Assembly (NCBI GenBank): GCA_964345295.1
Contig: CAYFQG010000021.1
Location: forward strand, 1-23,828
Direction: 5' to 3'
DNA length: 23,828 nucleotides
Origin: JASBZA01 sp964345295
GTDB lineage: Bacteria > Bacillota > Clostridia > Saccharofermentanales > Fastidiosipilaceae
Below, piece after piece: positions 1-7,941 of the stretch. Made by a program: the position numbers and the translations under genes. Under the pieces are notes generated by a model, which saw nothing but the letters and a program-made list of their open reading frames with translations, searched no databases and was not told where the DNA came from. The stretch's first letter is position 1, and each line of letters opens with the position of its first letter.

Positions 1-1718
1 GTACCGATAGCCCAGATAGGCTCATAGGCGATGGTGACATGAGCGGCCATACGGTCTGCCGGTACATTGGCCAAAGCGGCTTCTACCTGCTTCTTGACCA
101 GGTCAAAGGTTTGACCGGCTTCTCTTTGCTCTAAAGATTCGCCAACGCAGATAATCGGACGAACGCCCCAGTTAAGAGCAGCCAGGACCTTCTTGTTGAC
201 CAATTCATCAGTCTCAGCGAAGTATTCTCTTCTCTCGGAGTGGCCCAATACGACATTATGGATACCCATCTTAGCCAAGAACTTAGGCGAAATTTCGCCG
301 GTATAAGCACCTTCGTCTTCGAAGTGGCAGTTCTCGGCGGCTACAGTGATATTGGTTGCATCGGTCAGAGTTACCAGACGATCCAAAACGGTGTAAGGTA
401 CTGCGATGAGGATTTCGGAATCAACGTCCTTTACTTTGGCCAAAAGCTCGGTGACGAATTTCTCGGCATCGGCCGGAACACCCTTGTTCATCTTCCAGTT
501 ACCGCAAACATAAGCGCGATGAGCGTCCTTGTTCTGCAGGCAGTCGATACCGGGCAGGACCTTTCCTTCGAGGAATTCCAGAGAAGCACCGCCGCCGGTA
601 GAGATGTGGGTGACCTTGTCGGCATAGCCTAACTGCTCGATAGCTGCGGAAGAGTCACCGCCACCGATGATGGAGATGGCGTCGGAGTTGGCGATAGCTT
701 CGGCAATCTGGGCAGTACCCTTAGCGAAGTTCTCGAATTCGAAAACACCCATGGGGCCGTTCCAGACAACGGTCTTAGCGTCTTTCAGAGCGTTGGAGTA
801 AAGCTCGACGGTCTTAGGACCGATATCCATACCCATCCAGCCTTCAGGGATGTTGCCTTCGACAACCTTGTGGTCGGCGTCGGCTGCGAAATGATCGGCA
901 ATGACGTTGTCTTCAGGTAAGAGGAGGTCTACGCCCTTCTCTTCTGCCTTAGCCATTAATTCTTTGGCCAGCTCAATCTTATCTTCTTCTAATAAGGAGT
1001 TGCCTACGGTCTGGCCGCGCGCTACGTTAAAGGTATAAGCCATACCGCCGCCGATGATGAGGGTATCGACCTTGTCGATGAGGTTGTTGATAACGCCGAT
1101 TTTGTCGGAAACTTTAGCACCGCCCAAGATAGCGACGAAAGGACGGGCCGGGTCGTTCAAGGCCTTGCCCATGACGTCGATTTCTTTCTTAATCAGGAAA
1201 CCGCAGGCGCTGGGGAGGTAGTTCGCCAGACCGGCTGTCGAAGCGTGGGCACGGTGAGCCGTACCGAAAGCATCGTTTACATAGAGCTCAGCCAAAGAAG
1301 CTAATTCTCTGGCAAATTCAGGATCGTTCTTGGTCTCTTCTTTATGGAAACGGACGTTCTCCAGCATGAGGACTTGGCCGTCTTCGAGAGCCTGAGCTTT
1401 GGCCTTGGCATCTTCACCGATAACATCGGAAGCTAAGACCACTTCTTGGCCCAAGAGTTCGGACAAGCGGTCTACTGCCGGCTTCATGGAGAACTTGGCC
1501 TCCGGTCCGTTCTTAGGACGGCCTAAGTGGGACACCAAGATAACCTTAGCCTTGTGGTCTACCAGATATTGAATCGTGGGCAGAGCCCCTCTGATACGCT
1601 TGTCGTCTGTAATCTCACCCGTAGTCTTGTCCAAAGGAACATTGAAATCTACGCGGACAATAACGCGCTTACCGGCTACATCTAAGTCGGCTATGCTTTT
1701 CTTGTTATAGTTTGCCAT
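1..1718 (-). CDS. pgk-tpiA: Bifunctional phosphoglycerate kinase / triosephosphate isomerase (fusion), 3' end outside window
   Basis: One uninterrupted minus-strand frame from the ATG at 1718 to the window edge (572 codons visible). Residues 1 to about 395 are phosphoglycerate kinase, which transfers phosphate from 1,3-bisphosphoglycerate to ADP: RVDFNVPL near residue 22, SHLGRP near 60, and GGGDS near the end of the domain. A short linker (LQNKDAHRAYVCGNWKMN) leads directly into triosephosphate isomerase with no stop or restart. The isomerase catalytic residues are present: Lys409 in GNWKMN, His493 in LGHSERR and Glu566 in AYEPIW. About 80 residues of the isomerase end lie outside. A covalent PGK-TIM fusion is known from Thermotoga maritima, where a separate PGK is also made. 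A GGAG lies 8 bases before the start. Both enzymes act in cytosolic glycolysis. I checked the frame codon by codon through the junction. Confidence 0.95.
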   Translation of the reverse strand, partial: MANYNKKSIADLDVAGKRVIVRVDFNVPLDKTTGEITDDKRIRGALPTIQYLVDHKAKVILVSHLGRPKNGPEAKFSMKPAVDRLSELLGQEVVLASDVIGEDAKAKAQALEDGQVLMLENVRFHKEETKNDPEFARELASLAELYVNDAFGTAHRAHASTAGLANYLPSACGFLIKKEIDVMGKALNDPARPFVAILGGAKVSDKIGVINNLIDKVDTLIIGGGMAYTFNVARGQTVGNSLLEEDKIELAKELMAKAEEKGVDLLLPEDNVIADHFAADADHKVVEGNIPEGWMGMDIGPKTVELYSNALKDAKTVVWNGPMGVFEFENFAKGTAQIAEAIANSDAISIIGGGDSSAAIEQLGYADKVTHISTGGGASLEFLEGKVLPGIDCLQNKDAHRAYVCGNWKMNKGVPADAEKFVTELLAKVKDVDSEILIAVPYTVLDRLVTLTDATNITVAAENCHFEDEGAYTGEISPKFLAKMGIHNVVLGHSERREYFAETDELVNKKVLAALNWGVRPIICVGESLEQREAGQTFDLVKKQVEAALANVPADRMAAHVTIAYEPIWAIG

Positions 1719-1796
1719 ATGCAATCTCCAATCTTTTCTCAATTAGTGCTTATTTTAGCAAATGGCGAGAATATTTGGTAGAACATTCCCGGCCTT

Positions 1797-3239
1797 TTAC
1801 TTGATTAAATAGAGCTGAACCAAGACTACACCTCGATTCATGAAACGGTCAATCATGGGGGTCTCTTTGCTGAACCGGATGCTGATTTCCACCTCGTCGC
1901 CTTCCACCACATCGTAGCTCAAGTTAACCGCACCCAGATCTTCTGCGAAGGGTTTATCTTCGTAGACCTTGCTGCCACTGATACTGACGGTCACAATAAC
2001 ATCTTTATAAGCCGCCACATCGTCCACCTGAGGATTTAACACCAGCCTGGTCTTATGGGACTCACCCACACCGTAGGTTAATTTGGCCCCGGCCTTCATA
2101 CCGAAAGGCGTGTCCATGCGGTCATAAGGATAGGAGTTGCCGTTGGCGTCGTTACCGCCCGCATTGGTGTTAATCGGACCCGACATGCTGACGATGAGGT
2201 CTCGGGGATTATCCGGAATCGATTTTTCCAGTTGCTCTTTCTTCTCTTTTAAAGATGGCTCGTCGGGGAAGGACTCTAAGCCCGCTTCCACCGCTTTAAT
2301 CGCTTCACGAATCTTATTGCCGTTTCCTATATCTTGGCCGGCAATCGAATCGGCATTGTCGAGGATATGCTGAATCATAGCCTGACGTTTTTCGGTCCAG
2401 CGTTCTTGGTAAGGCTTGATATCATAGCCCCAGCCGCCCAATTTCTCGATATAGGCTTTGGCCCCGGCCAAATTACCCGCATCCAATAAGGCTTGGAATT
2501 CGCTTTCGATGACTTGCTGCTGAATCTTCGTTTCTTGCTCTTGGATTAAATCCTGGGCCTTCTTTTTCATGGCTTCCAAGTCCTGGTCCCGGCCGATTCT
2601 TTGAATGGAACGGTCCAAAAGTGCCAGGGTCGTCCGAGGATAGGGCTTATCTAAAAGCTCATCTACTTCCTTTACGATGCTCTTCTTGTAACTGTCGACA
2701 ATCTCGATGCGCTTGGACTTCAAATCTAACCGGTCGGGGTTTTGTTCCATAGTCCGGTCCAGAAGAATCAGGGCACTGTCATAGTCTTTATCTTTTATAT
2801 ATAGTTGAATCTGGTTCAGCGTGCTCTCTAAGACGCCCGAAGGATAGATGGACGCTTTGGCCGTGGCCAAAGCCTCTCCCAAGTCTTTTTTCCACAAATC
2901 GACATGGCCCAGGCCCTGCAATTCCAAATAGGTCAAATCATAAGTCTGGGCGCCCGACTGATAAGCCTCCAACTCCTGTTTAATACGGGTCAATAGGACG
3001 TCCGTGTAGGCGTCATGGTCAAAGGCTTCGCCCTGTAAATCCAGGTTCTTCTTATAGCGGTTCAGGCCGTCATAATAGTGGCCTTGGCTTATCGAGCTAC
3101 GGAAGGCCTCCAACTCCGGATCCGGACCGGCTTCCTTCCTGCAAGAAGATAAGGAGGTGAACAAGATAAGCAAAAGAACCGGCAACAGCAGAACCGGAAG
3201 AAGCCGGGAAAATTTTGTCGTGCGTGTGTTAATCCCCAA
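1797..3239 (-). CDS. Lipoprotein with helical-repeat region and C-terminal beta domain, unknown function
   Basis: A signal peptide with a long Leu/Val core ends in the lipobox LSSC, so the mature protein is probably lipid-anchored on the outer face of the membrane. The next roughly 300 residues are charged, helical and TPR-like (for example DYDSALILLDRTMEQNPDRLDLKSK is repeat-like), and the last about 130 residues look beta-rich. An ATG at 3254 would give 485 residues, but GGAGG sits five bases before an in-frame TTG at 3239, so I prefer that start. It overlaps the stop of the upstream gene (3229) by 11 bases, which suggests translational coupling. The layout (export, helical repeats, beta tail) echoes the extracellular part of the upstream 830-residue protein, so the two may be partners or duplicated modules. 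I do not recognise a named family. Confidence 0.75.
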   Translation of the reverse strand: MGINTRTTKFSRLLPVLLLPVLLLILFTSLSSCRKEAGPDPELEAFRSSISQGHYYDGLNRYKKNLDLQGEAFDHDAYTDVLLTRIKQELEAYQSGAQTYDLTYLELQGLGHVDLWKKDLGEALATAKASIYPSGVLESTLNQIQLYIKDKDYDSALILLDRTMEQNPDRLDLKSKRIEIVDSYKKSIVKEVDELLDKPYPRTTLALLDRSIQRIGRDQDLEAMKKKAQDLIQEQETKIQQQVIESEFQALLDAGNLAGAKAYIEKLGGWGYDIKPYQERWTEKRQAMIQHILDNADSIAGQDIGNGNKIREAIKAVEAGLESFPDEPSLKEKKEQLEKSIPDNPRDLIVSMSGPINTNAGGNDANGNSYPYDRMDTPFGMKAGAKLTYGVGESHKTRLVLNPQVDDVAAYKDVIVTVSISGSKVYEDKPFAEDLGAVNLSYDVVEGDEVEISIRFSKETPMIDRFMNRGVVLVQLYLIK

Positions 3240-5721
3240 ACTCGCCCTCCACAATGATTTTTATATGACCGCCGGCCTGATAGTTGACATCAATGGCAAC
3301 GTCACCGCCGTAGGTCGGTATTTCAATCTCTACACTGCTCCTGTCCATATCGTCCGGTTTGGCATAGAGATTGCCTTTCATGATGATATGGCCCGGGCTG
3401 TTTACGGCATAGACTTGGTAATAAATCTGAGTAGACTTATCCGCCTCACCCAGACGGAAAACGCCCTTATAGGAGGCCTTGCCGTCGGCGTTCGTAACGC
3501 GGACCGAATCGACCACCGTTGTGTCTCCCGTAAAATCAAACTCTTTAACAATAGCCCCTTGAGCGGGCGGTTCAACGTCGACCGGTGCTTTGGATTCTTC
3601 GGTAGTCTCGGACGGATCGGATGTTCCCTCGGGCTCTTTACCGGCGTTGGGGTCTTTGGCCTCATAGCGATTCTTGCTGTCCTTAAGAAGCTTACTATCC
3701 GGAAGCAGTTTCAGACCTTCTTCGATTTTTTCCAAAGCCGCTTCCTTGTCGCCCTGCATGAAGAGCTCATCGGCCAGACGGACCATCTCTTCACTGATCT
3801 GAAGCTTGTAAGACTCACTTAACTCCTGCAAGGACTTGTCTTCAGCTTCCTGCTTCAAGGCATCTTTAATGATATTAACGACCTCTTCCATATTACCGGC
3901 CCGCCAGGCACGGTCGGCCAGGGTCTTGGTCTGATTATAAATGCCGCTCTTACCTTCATTTTCCGTATTGGCACGAAGGTTTAATAAAATCGGGTCTTCC
4001 GGCAGCAGAGCCAGCGCCTTATCAATGCGGTTCAAGGCCTCACGATAATTTCGTTGAGACTGAAGACTGGTGACCTGAGAGACCACTTCTTCCCTATAGC
4101 GCTCCCTGGACCTGGACAAAAGCTCGGCCGTATCGCGGTAGGAAGGAACCCTATCCAAAACTTTGTTGAAGCTCCGTATGGCTTCCTCATGGTTTCCTTG
4201 ATTTTGCTTTTCTTTGGCTGCAGCATAAAGCACATCGACCTCCTGGAGGAGCTGGATGTCATCCAAACTGCTGTCCAAAAGTTCTTTGTACTTGCCGGTG
4301 TAAAGCGGCGAATCCTTAATGATATTAAGAGCCGATGTCGTGGCGGCATAGGAAGTCTTGCCGTCCAAAGCATTTTGCTTCAGCGTATCGACAAACTTGG
4401 AAAAATCTTCGTAAGACTTGGCTTCGAGCTTGGCATTGCCCTGGTAGCGGTCTTCGTAAATCTGACCTGCCTTCTGATAGTCTCGATCGGCCAAAGCACG
4501 GCTGAAGTCTTTCGTAGGATTCCGTCTGCCCAGTGTAAGCGAAAGGACCACCACAAGGACAAGCACTACGATTAAGGCGACCCAGTAAGAAGGTCTCATG
4601 CGGACCTGAATCCGGTTCCACAAGCGAACCAAGGCATTGCCTTCAGACTTGGCACTTGCTTCTTCGCCGTAGCTTTTCTGTGAAGAATTTTGCCCTCTTT
4701 CATAGGCCCACTCTTCGTAATCTTCCAAGGGTTCCAGATGGCCGTGGTCTCGGTAAAGCGGCTGGGGATCGGGATTATAGTGAGGTGCCTGCTCGCGGTA
4801 AGGCCCGGGTCGGCGGGTCTCTTGGGGATAATAGGACGGCTCTACCTCGTCCAGGAGTTTGCCGTAGTGGCGGGTATCACCCAAAGATTTCTCATCGTAG
4901 CGACGGTCTCCATAAGTTTCATAGCCGTTTCGGTTGTAATCCTCGTATGGGATTTCCGACTCCTGAGCTTCTTTCGACTTGGCTTCTTTAGCGGCTTTTC
5001 GCTTGGCACTTGCCTCTTGGATTTTCTCGGCCAAAGACCTAAAAGCCTTCTTGATATTTTTTCCTGCTGTTTTAAATGCGGGACCTATTGTTCGGCCCAT
5101 TCTCTTAAAGCCTCGACCGATTGCCTGGCCCAAGGCTTTTAACTTAAAGCCCAAGGCCGTCAGACCTGCCAGTAAGACGGTCCCGAAGGTTTTAAGCCGC
5201 TGACCGAAACCGGGTCCGGTTTTCACAGGAGGAGTCGCTGCTTTCTCTTCGGCTTCATCAGCTTCAAGCTCTGGCTCTTCTCCTATTTCCTCTTCTGCTA
5301 TTTTTTCTTCGTCGGCCTCTTTCGCTTCTTCTTCATCTACTTCTTCAGCTACTGTTTCAGGCTCGTCTTCGATTATTTCACTCGTTTCGATTTCTTCTTC
5401 CGTTGTTTTAGCTTCAACAGTCTCTTCTGCTTCTTCGGGTTCTGCCATGGCCTCTTCCGGCTCTACAAATTCCTCTTCAGGCTCAGGCAAAACTTCCGGT
5501 GTCGGCTCGGTTTCAGGCACCTCTTCCGGTTTCGCTACGGCAAGCTCATGCGCTTCTTCAAATAATTCAGGTGATAAATTAAGCCTTACACGCCGCACTC
5601 TAGGCGCGTCGGAAGCATCCGGGTCCTCATGTTGCTTGAGGCCTCTTTTGGCCGGGGTACCGCAGTAGGGGCAATAGTTTAATGTATCATCAAAATCCTT
5701 TTTACAATTTGAGCAAATCAT
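3229..5721 (-). CDS. Zinc-ribbon, acidic/basic, single-TM protein with extracellular TPR-like repeats, unknown function
   Basis: 830 residues with an unusual modular order. Residues 1-25 form a zinc ribbon (Cys3, Cys6, Cys17, Cys20). Residues 50-160 are almost entirely Glu/Pro/Ala and very acidic. Residues 168-255 are strongly basic and amphipathic with repeated Gly/Lys/Phe spacing. Residues 260-345 are Tyr/Arg/Pro-rich and probably disordered. A single membrane segment lies at about 379-397. Then come TPR-like helices (about 400-690, with EEAIRSFNKVLDRVP and EALNRIDKALALLPEDP as typical units), a Ser/Thr/Pro linker, and a beta-rich C-terminal domain (720-830). By the positive-inside rule the zinc ribbon is cytoplasmic and the repeats external. 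AGAGGG lies just before the ATG. The gene sits 18 bases after the preceding gene and overlaps the next one. I recognise the architecture type (zinc-ribbon TPR membrane protein of Clostridia) but no function. Confidence 0.85.
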   Translation of the reverse strand: MICSNCKKDFDDTLNYCPYCGTPAKRGLKQHEDPDASDAPRVRRVRLNLSPELFEEAHELAVAKPEEVPETEPTPEVLPEPEEEFVEPEEAMAEPEEAEETVEAKTTEEEIETSEIIEDEPETVAEEVDEEEAKEADEEKIAEEEIGEEPELEADEAEEKAATPPVKTGPGFGQRLKTFGTVLLAGLTALGFKLKALGQAIGRGFKRMGRTIGPAFKTAGKNIKKAFRSLAEKIQEASAKRKAAKEAKSKEAQESEIPYEDYNRNGYETYGDRRYDEKSLGDTRHYGKLLDEVEPSYYPQETRRPGPYREQAPHYNPDPQPLYRDHGHLEPLEDYEEWAYERGQNSSQKSYGEEASAKSEGNALVRLWNRIQVRMRPSYWVALIVVLVLVVVLSLTLGRRNPTKDFSRALADRDYQKAGQIYEDRYQGNAKLEAKSYEDFSKFVDTLKQNALDGKTSYAATTSALNIIKDSPLYTGKYKELLDSSLDDIQLLQEVDVLYAAAKEKQNQGNHEEAIRSFNKVLDRVPSYRDTAELLSRSRERYREEVVSQVTSLQSQRNYREALNRIDKALALLPEDPILLNLRANTENEGKSGIYNQTKTLADRAWRAGNMEEVVNIIKDALKQEAEDKSLQELSESYKLQISEEMVRLADELFMQGDKEAALEKIEEGLKLLPDSKLLKDSKNRYEAKDPNAGKEPEGTSDPSETTEESKAPVDVEPPAQGAIVKEFDFTGDTTVVDSVRVTNADGKASYKGVFRLGEADKSTQIYYQVYAVNSPGHIIMKGNLYAKPDDMDRSSVEIEIPTYGGDVAIDVNYQAGGHIKIIVEGEFGD

Positions 5722-5739
5722 GTTCCCTCTTCTTCCACA

Positions 5740-6318
5740 CTATATCTTCAACATGAGAATGGCCAAAGCCACAAAAAACAAGGCCAGGCCCAGACTTGCG
5801 AGAGCTCTCCTCTTCGCCGGCGCAAAGACAAAAAAGTATTGAAAAACCCCTTTGAGGCTTCGGCCCCGGTAATCGGCCAGGCGCGTCGGTACCTTGACCA
5901 TAACACGCTGGGGACGGATCAGACCTTGGTCATAAAAGTCCTTATAGGCTTCCATAGGATCTGCTATGGGCAGGTCCGCTTCCTCCGGCCAGGTCTCGGC
6001 GGAGTCGACGGCAAGATCTTCCTCCGGCTCCTCAGCCACCCACTTCACACGGTCTTCTCCCTTGCGCTCCATAATTTCCCGAGCCAGGTAAAAGTCGTTG
6101 CTGTGGTCTATCAGCCAGTCACGGGAAATACCGCAATGGCCGCAAAATTTCTCCTCAAAACTGTGTTCGGTCCCGCAGGCACAAAACCAGCCGTCCTCGG
6201 TTTCCTGATAGGCAAAAGCCATCATCTGAGGATTGGGTGTGTCCTGATATTCTATTAAAAGTTGCTCGGCCCGGTCCTGGGGACCTATATGAGGGACCCA
6301 ACGTTTTTCGTCAGCCAA
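5740..6318 (-). CDS. Zinc-ribbon protein with C-terminal membrane anchor, unknown function
   Basis: 192 residues. The centre holds a zinc ribbon of the CxC...CGHC form (Cys46, Cys48, Cys59, Cys62), followed by a conserved-looking DWLIDH and an acidic stretch. The last about 19 residues (173-191) are one hydrophobic segment, so this is a tail-anchored protein with its zinc ribbon in the cytoplasm. The start appears to be TTG at 6318, since no in-frame ATG lies nearby upstream and the MADEKRW beginning is well placed behind the promoter at 6351. It is first in a three-gene cluster with the zinc-ribbon/TPR protein 18 bases downstream and the lipoprotein after it. The shared zinc ribbons suggest one assembly at the membrane. 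No named family recognised. Confidence 0.75.
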   Translation of the reverse strand: MADEKRWVPHIGPQDRAEQLLIEYQDTPNPQMMAFAYQETEDGWFCACGTEHSFEEKFCGHCGISRDWLIDHSNDFYLAREIMERKGEDRVKWVAEEPEEDLAVDSAETWPEEADLPIADPMEAYKDFYDQGLIRPQRVMVKVPTRLADYRGRSLKGVFQYFFVFAPAKRRALASLGLALFFVALAILMLKI

Positions 6319-6350
6319 AGCTTTCTCTCTTTTCTTTCCGATTTTCTGCC

Positions 6351-6384
6351 ATTATAACGTATTTCGGAAAGGCTTTGTTATAAT
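6351..6384. promoter_or_regulatory. Back-to-back promoter region with two TATAAT boxes in an inverted repeat
   Basis: Perfect 8-bp inverted repeat ATTATAAC / GTTATAAT at 6351-6358 and 6377-6384, 18 bases apart. Each arm contains a consensus TATAAT -10 box, one facing each way: right to the gene at 6415, left to the gene at 6318. Neither has a good -35 box, so the symmetry may also serve a regulator. Direct reading for the repeat, inference for promoter use. Confidence 0.55.
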
Positions 6385-6414
6385 ATAAAGCCTTAAACTC
6401 AAGGAGGCCTTTAA

Positions 6415-7041
6415 ATGTACGAATTAGTAAATCAGTTGACAATGCTGCTTCAGGAGGGCATCCCCTCCGAGATTTGCCTAATCGTTCAAGTCGTCATAGC
6501 CCTTATCCTATTATTTATAGGCCAAAAAAGCATTCGCTTGTGGCTGGCTTTGGCCGGCCTGTCCGGGGGTGCCTATTTAGGCGTTCTCCTGACCTCCCAT
6601 ATCGATTTCGGTTCGACCTGGAATGCTGTGGCCATCTTGAGTTTAGCCGTAATAGGCGCACTCATTTTGTCCACCGCTTACAAGGCCTGTTTCTTTATAG
6701 GCGGCTTCATCGGCGGCATCAGTTTAGGCCGCTATGTACTGGATATCTTCTTCCCCTTAACACCTAAGCCGGTCTTACTTTTAATCGCCCTGGCGACGGG
6801 TCTCATCGCCGTTTTCTTAAGAGAGCACTTTGAAATCTGGGCAACCGCCATCACCGGCGCCATGCTCTTTGCCGACGCCTCGGTAGCTTATCTCTATAAG
6901 CTCAAGCCCGGCAACCTCATCAACCGTGTCCCCCAACTCAATATCGAAATAAAAGAAGACCTGATAATCCTCCTGGGCATAGCCCTGCTGACCCTTATCG
7001 GTGCCTACGTCCAGAAGAAATCCAGGTCCGGTTCGCGCTAA
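6415..7041 (+). CDS. Multi-pass membrane protein, DUF4203/TMEM198-like
   Basis: 208 residues made of six or seven hydrophobic segments with short loops, including Gly-rich helices (LSGGAYLGVLL, FIGGFIGGISLGRY) and a basic tail (QKKSRSGSR). That pattern, several Gly-patterned helices in a protein of about 200 residues, resembles the DUF4203/TM7S3 group of small membrane proteins, whose function is not established; I am not certain of the assignment. AAGGAGG lies 8 bases before the ATG, and a TATAAT box lies 31 bases upstream. It is the only plus-strand gene in the left half and diverges from the zinc-ribbon cluster, which may mean related envelope roles. Its stop is 9 bases from the convergent nucleoside phosphorylase stop, with no visible terminator between them. 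Confidence 0.8.
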   Translation: MYELVNQLTMLLQEGIPSEICLIVQVVIALILLFIGQKSIRLWLALAGLSGGAYLGVLLTSHIDFGSTWNAVAILSLAVIGALILSTAYKACFFIGGFIGGISLGRYVLDIFFPLTPKPVLLLIALATGLIAVFLREHFEIWATAITGAMLFADASVAYLYKLKPGNLINRVPQLNIEIKEDLIILLGIALLTLIGAYVQKKSRSGSR

Positions 7042-7050
7042 AATATTAAT

Positions 7051-7866
7051 CTAAAGCTCTGTCAAAATTCGCCCTAACAAAAGCCTTAGGTCACGGCCGG
7101 CTTTTCGGCCCATCTGAAGCACGTCTTCGTGGTCTAGGCCCCCTTGGCCCAAGCCCGCTCCCAGGTTGGTCAGTGAAGAAATGGCCAAAACATCCATGCC
7201 TCGGTAGGACGCCGTAATGGCCTCCGCCACCGTCGACATGCCGACCGCATCGGCTCCCAGCCTTTGCAAGGCTCTGATTTCCGCAGGAGTCTCGTACTGA
7301 GGGCCTCGCATATAGGCGTAGACGCCTTCATCCAGACGAATGCCTTCCTCTGCGGCCGCTCTTATGGCCAAAGCCCGAAGCTCGGGGCTGTAAACATAGG
7401 TCATATCGGGAAAACGCGGTCCCAGGTCTTCGTTGTTGGGACCTCTCAGAGGTGAAGGTAAAAAGAAACTCAGATGGTCTTTTATAAGCATCAATGCCGG
7501 CAGTTCCAAGTCCGGATTAAGCCCGCCCGCGGCATTGGTTAAAATCAGGGTCTTCACACCCAAAGACGCCAAAAGATGGATAGGAAACACGGTGTCTTCC
7601 ACGGAGTGCCCCTCATAATAGTGCAGCCTACCTTGCAAGAAAAAGACCTTGCGGCCGGACCAACGGGCCAAGAGTAGCCTGGACTTGTGGCCGGGCGCCG
7701 TCGCTTCCGGAAAACCCGGTATGGCCTTATAAGGACTCTCCCATAAAATCTCCGCCTCTTCGATCAGGTCGGCTAGGCCCGATCCCAAGACGATGGCAAT
7801 CTCGGGTAAATCCTCCGGGCAATGCGCTTCAATATACTGTTTGGCCTCATCCCATAACAATTCCAT
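7051..7866 (-). CDS. punA: Purine nucleoside phosphorylase, trimeric type (PNP family 2)
   Basis: Splits purine (2'-deoxy)ribonucleosides with phosphate into base and (deoxy)ribose-1-phosphate in purine salvage. With the start at 7866 it has 271 residues, typical for the family. Visible motifs: VLGSGL (27-31, phosphate loop), PGH (58-60), QGRLHYYEG (78-86), TNAAGG (110-115), GPQYETPAE (188-196), VGMSTV (208-213) and SLTN (231-234, the base-binding Asn). The frame stays open to 7920, but GGAGG precedes the 7866 ATG, the homology begins there, and the extension would translate a terminator hairpin (7904-7928), so 7866 is the start. It lies directly behind the glyS terminator with little room for its own promoter, so expression may rely on read-through. 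Confidence 0.95.
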   Translation of the reverse strand: MELLWDEAKQYIEAHCPEDLPEIAIVLGSGLADLIEEAEILWESPYKAIPGFPEATAPGHKSRLLLARWSGRKVFFLQGRLHYYEGHSVEDTVFPIHLLASLGVKTLILTNAAGGLNPDLELPALMLIKDHLSFFLPSPLRGPNNEDLGPRFPDMTYVYSPELRALAIRAAAEEGIRLDEGVYAYMRGPQYETPAEIRALQRLGADAVGMSTVAEAITASYRGMDVLAISSLTNLGAGLGQGGLDHEDVLQMGRKAGRDLRLLLGRILTEL

Positions 7867-7903
7867 ATCCTGCCTCCTTCTATTCTCAAATTTTTTCGCA
7901 CAT

Positions 7904-7928
7904 AAAAAATCCCCGGTCAAGCCGGGGA
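7904..7928 (-). terminator. Intrinsic terminator after glyS
   Basis: CCCCGG and CCGGGG arms around a five-base loop, closed by one more A-T pair, followed on the minus strand by six T residues (7909-7904). It starts 14 bases after the glyS stop and is a classical Rho-independent terminator for the 14203-to-7942 gene run. Confidence 0.9.
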
Positions 7929-7941
7929 CTAAAATTACTTA

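Noticed and set aside
240..632. 130-codon plus-strand open frame
   Set aside because: Exact antisense shadow of the TIM part of the PGK-TIM gene.
3157..5203. Several plus-strand open frames of 74 to 221 codons
   Set aside because: Shadows of the lipoprotein and zinc-ribbon/TPR genes; no ribosome sites and no protein-like motifs.
7867..7920. Upstream extension of the nucleoside phosphorylase frame
   Set aside because: Runs through the glyS terminator hairpin and has no homology; the RBS-supported ATG at 7866 gives the family length.
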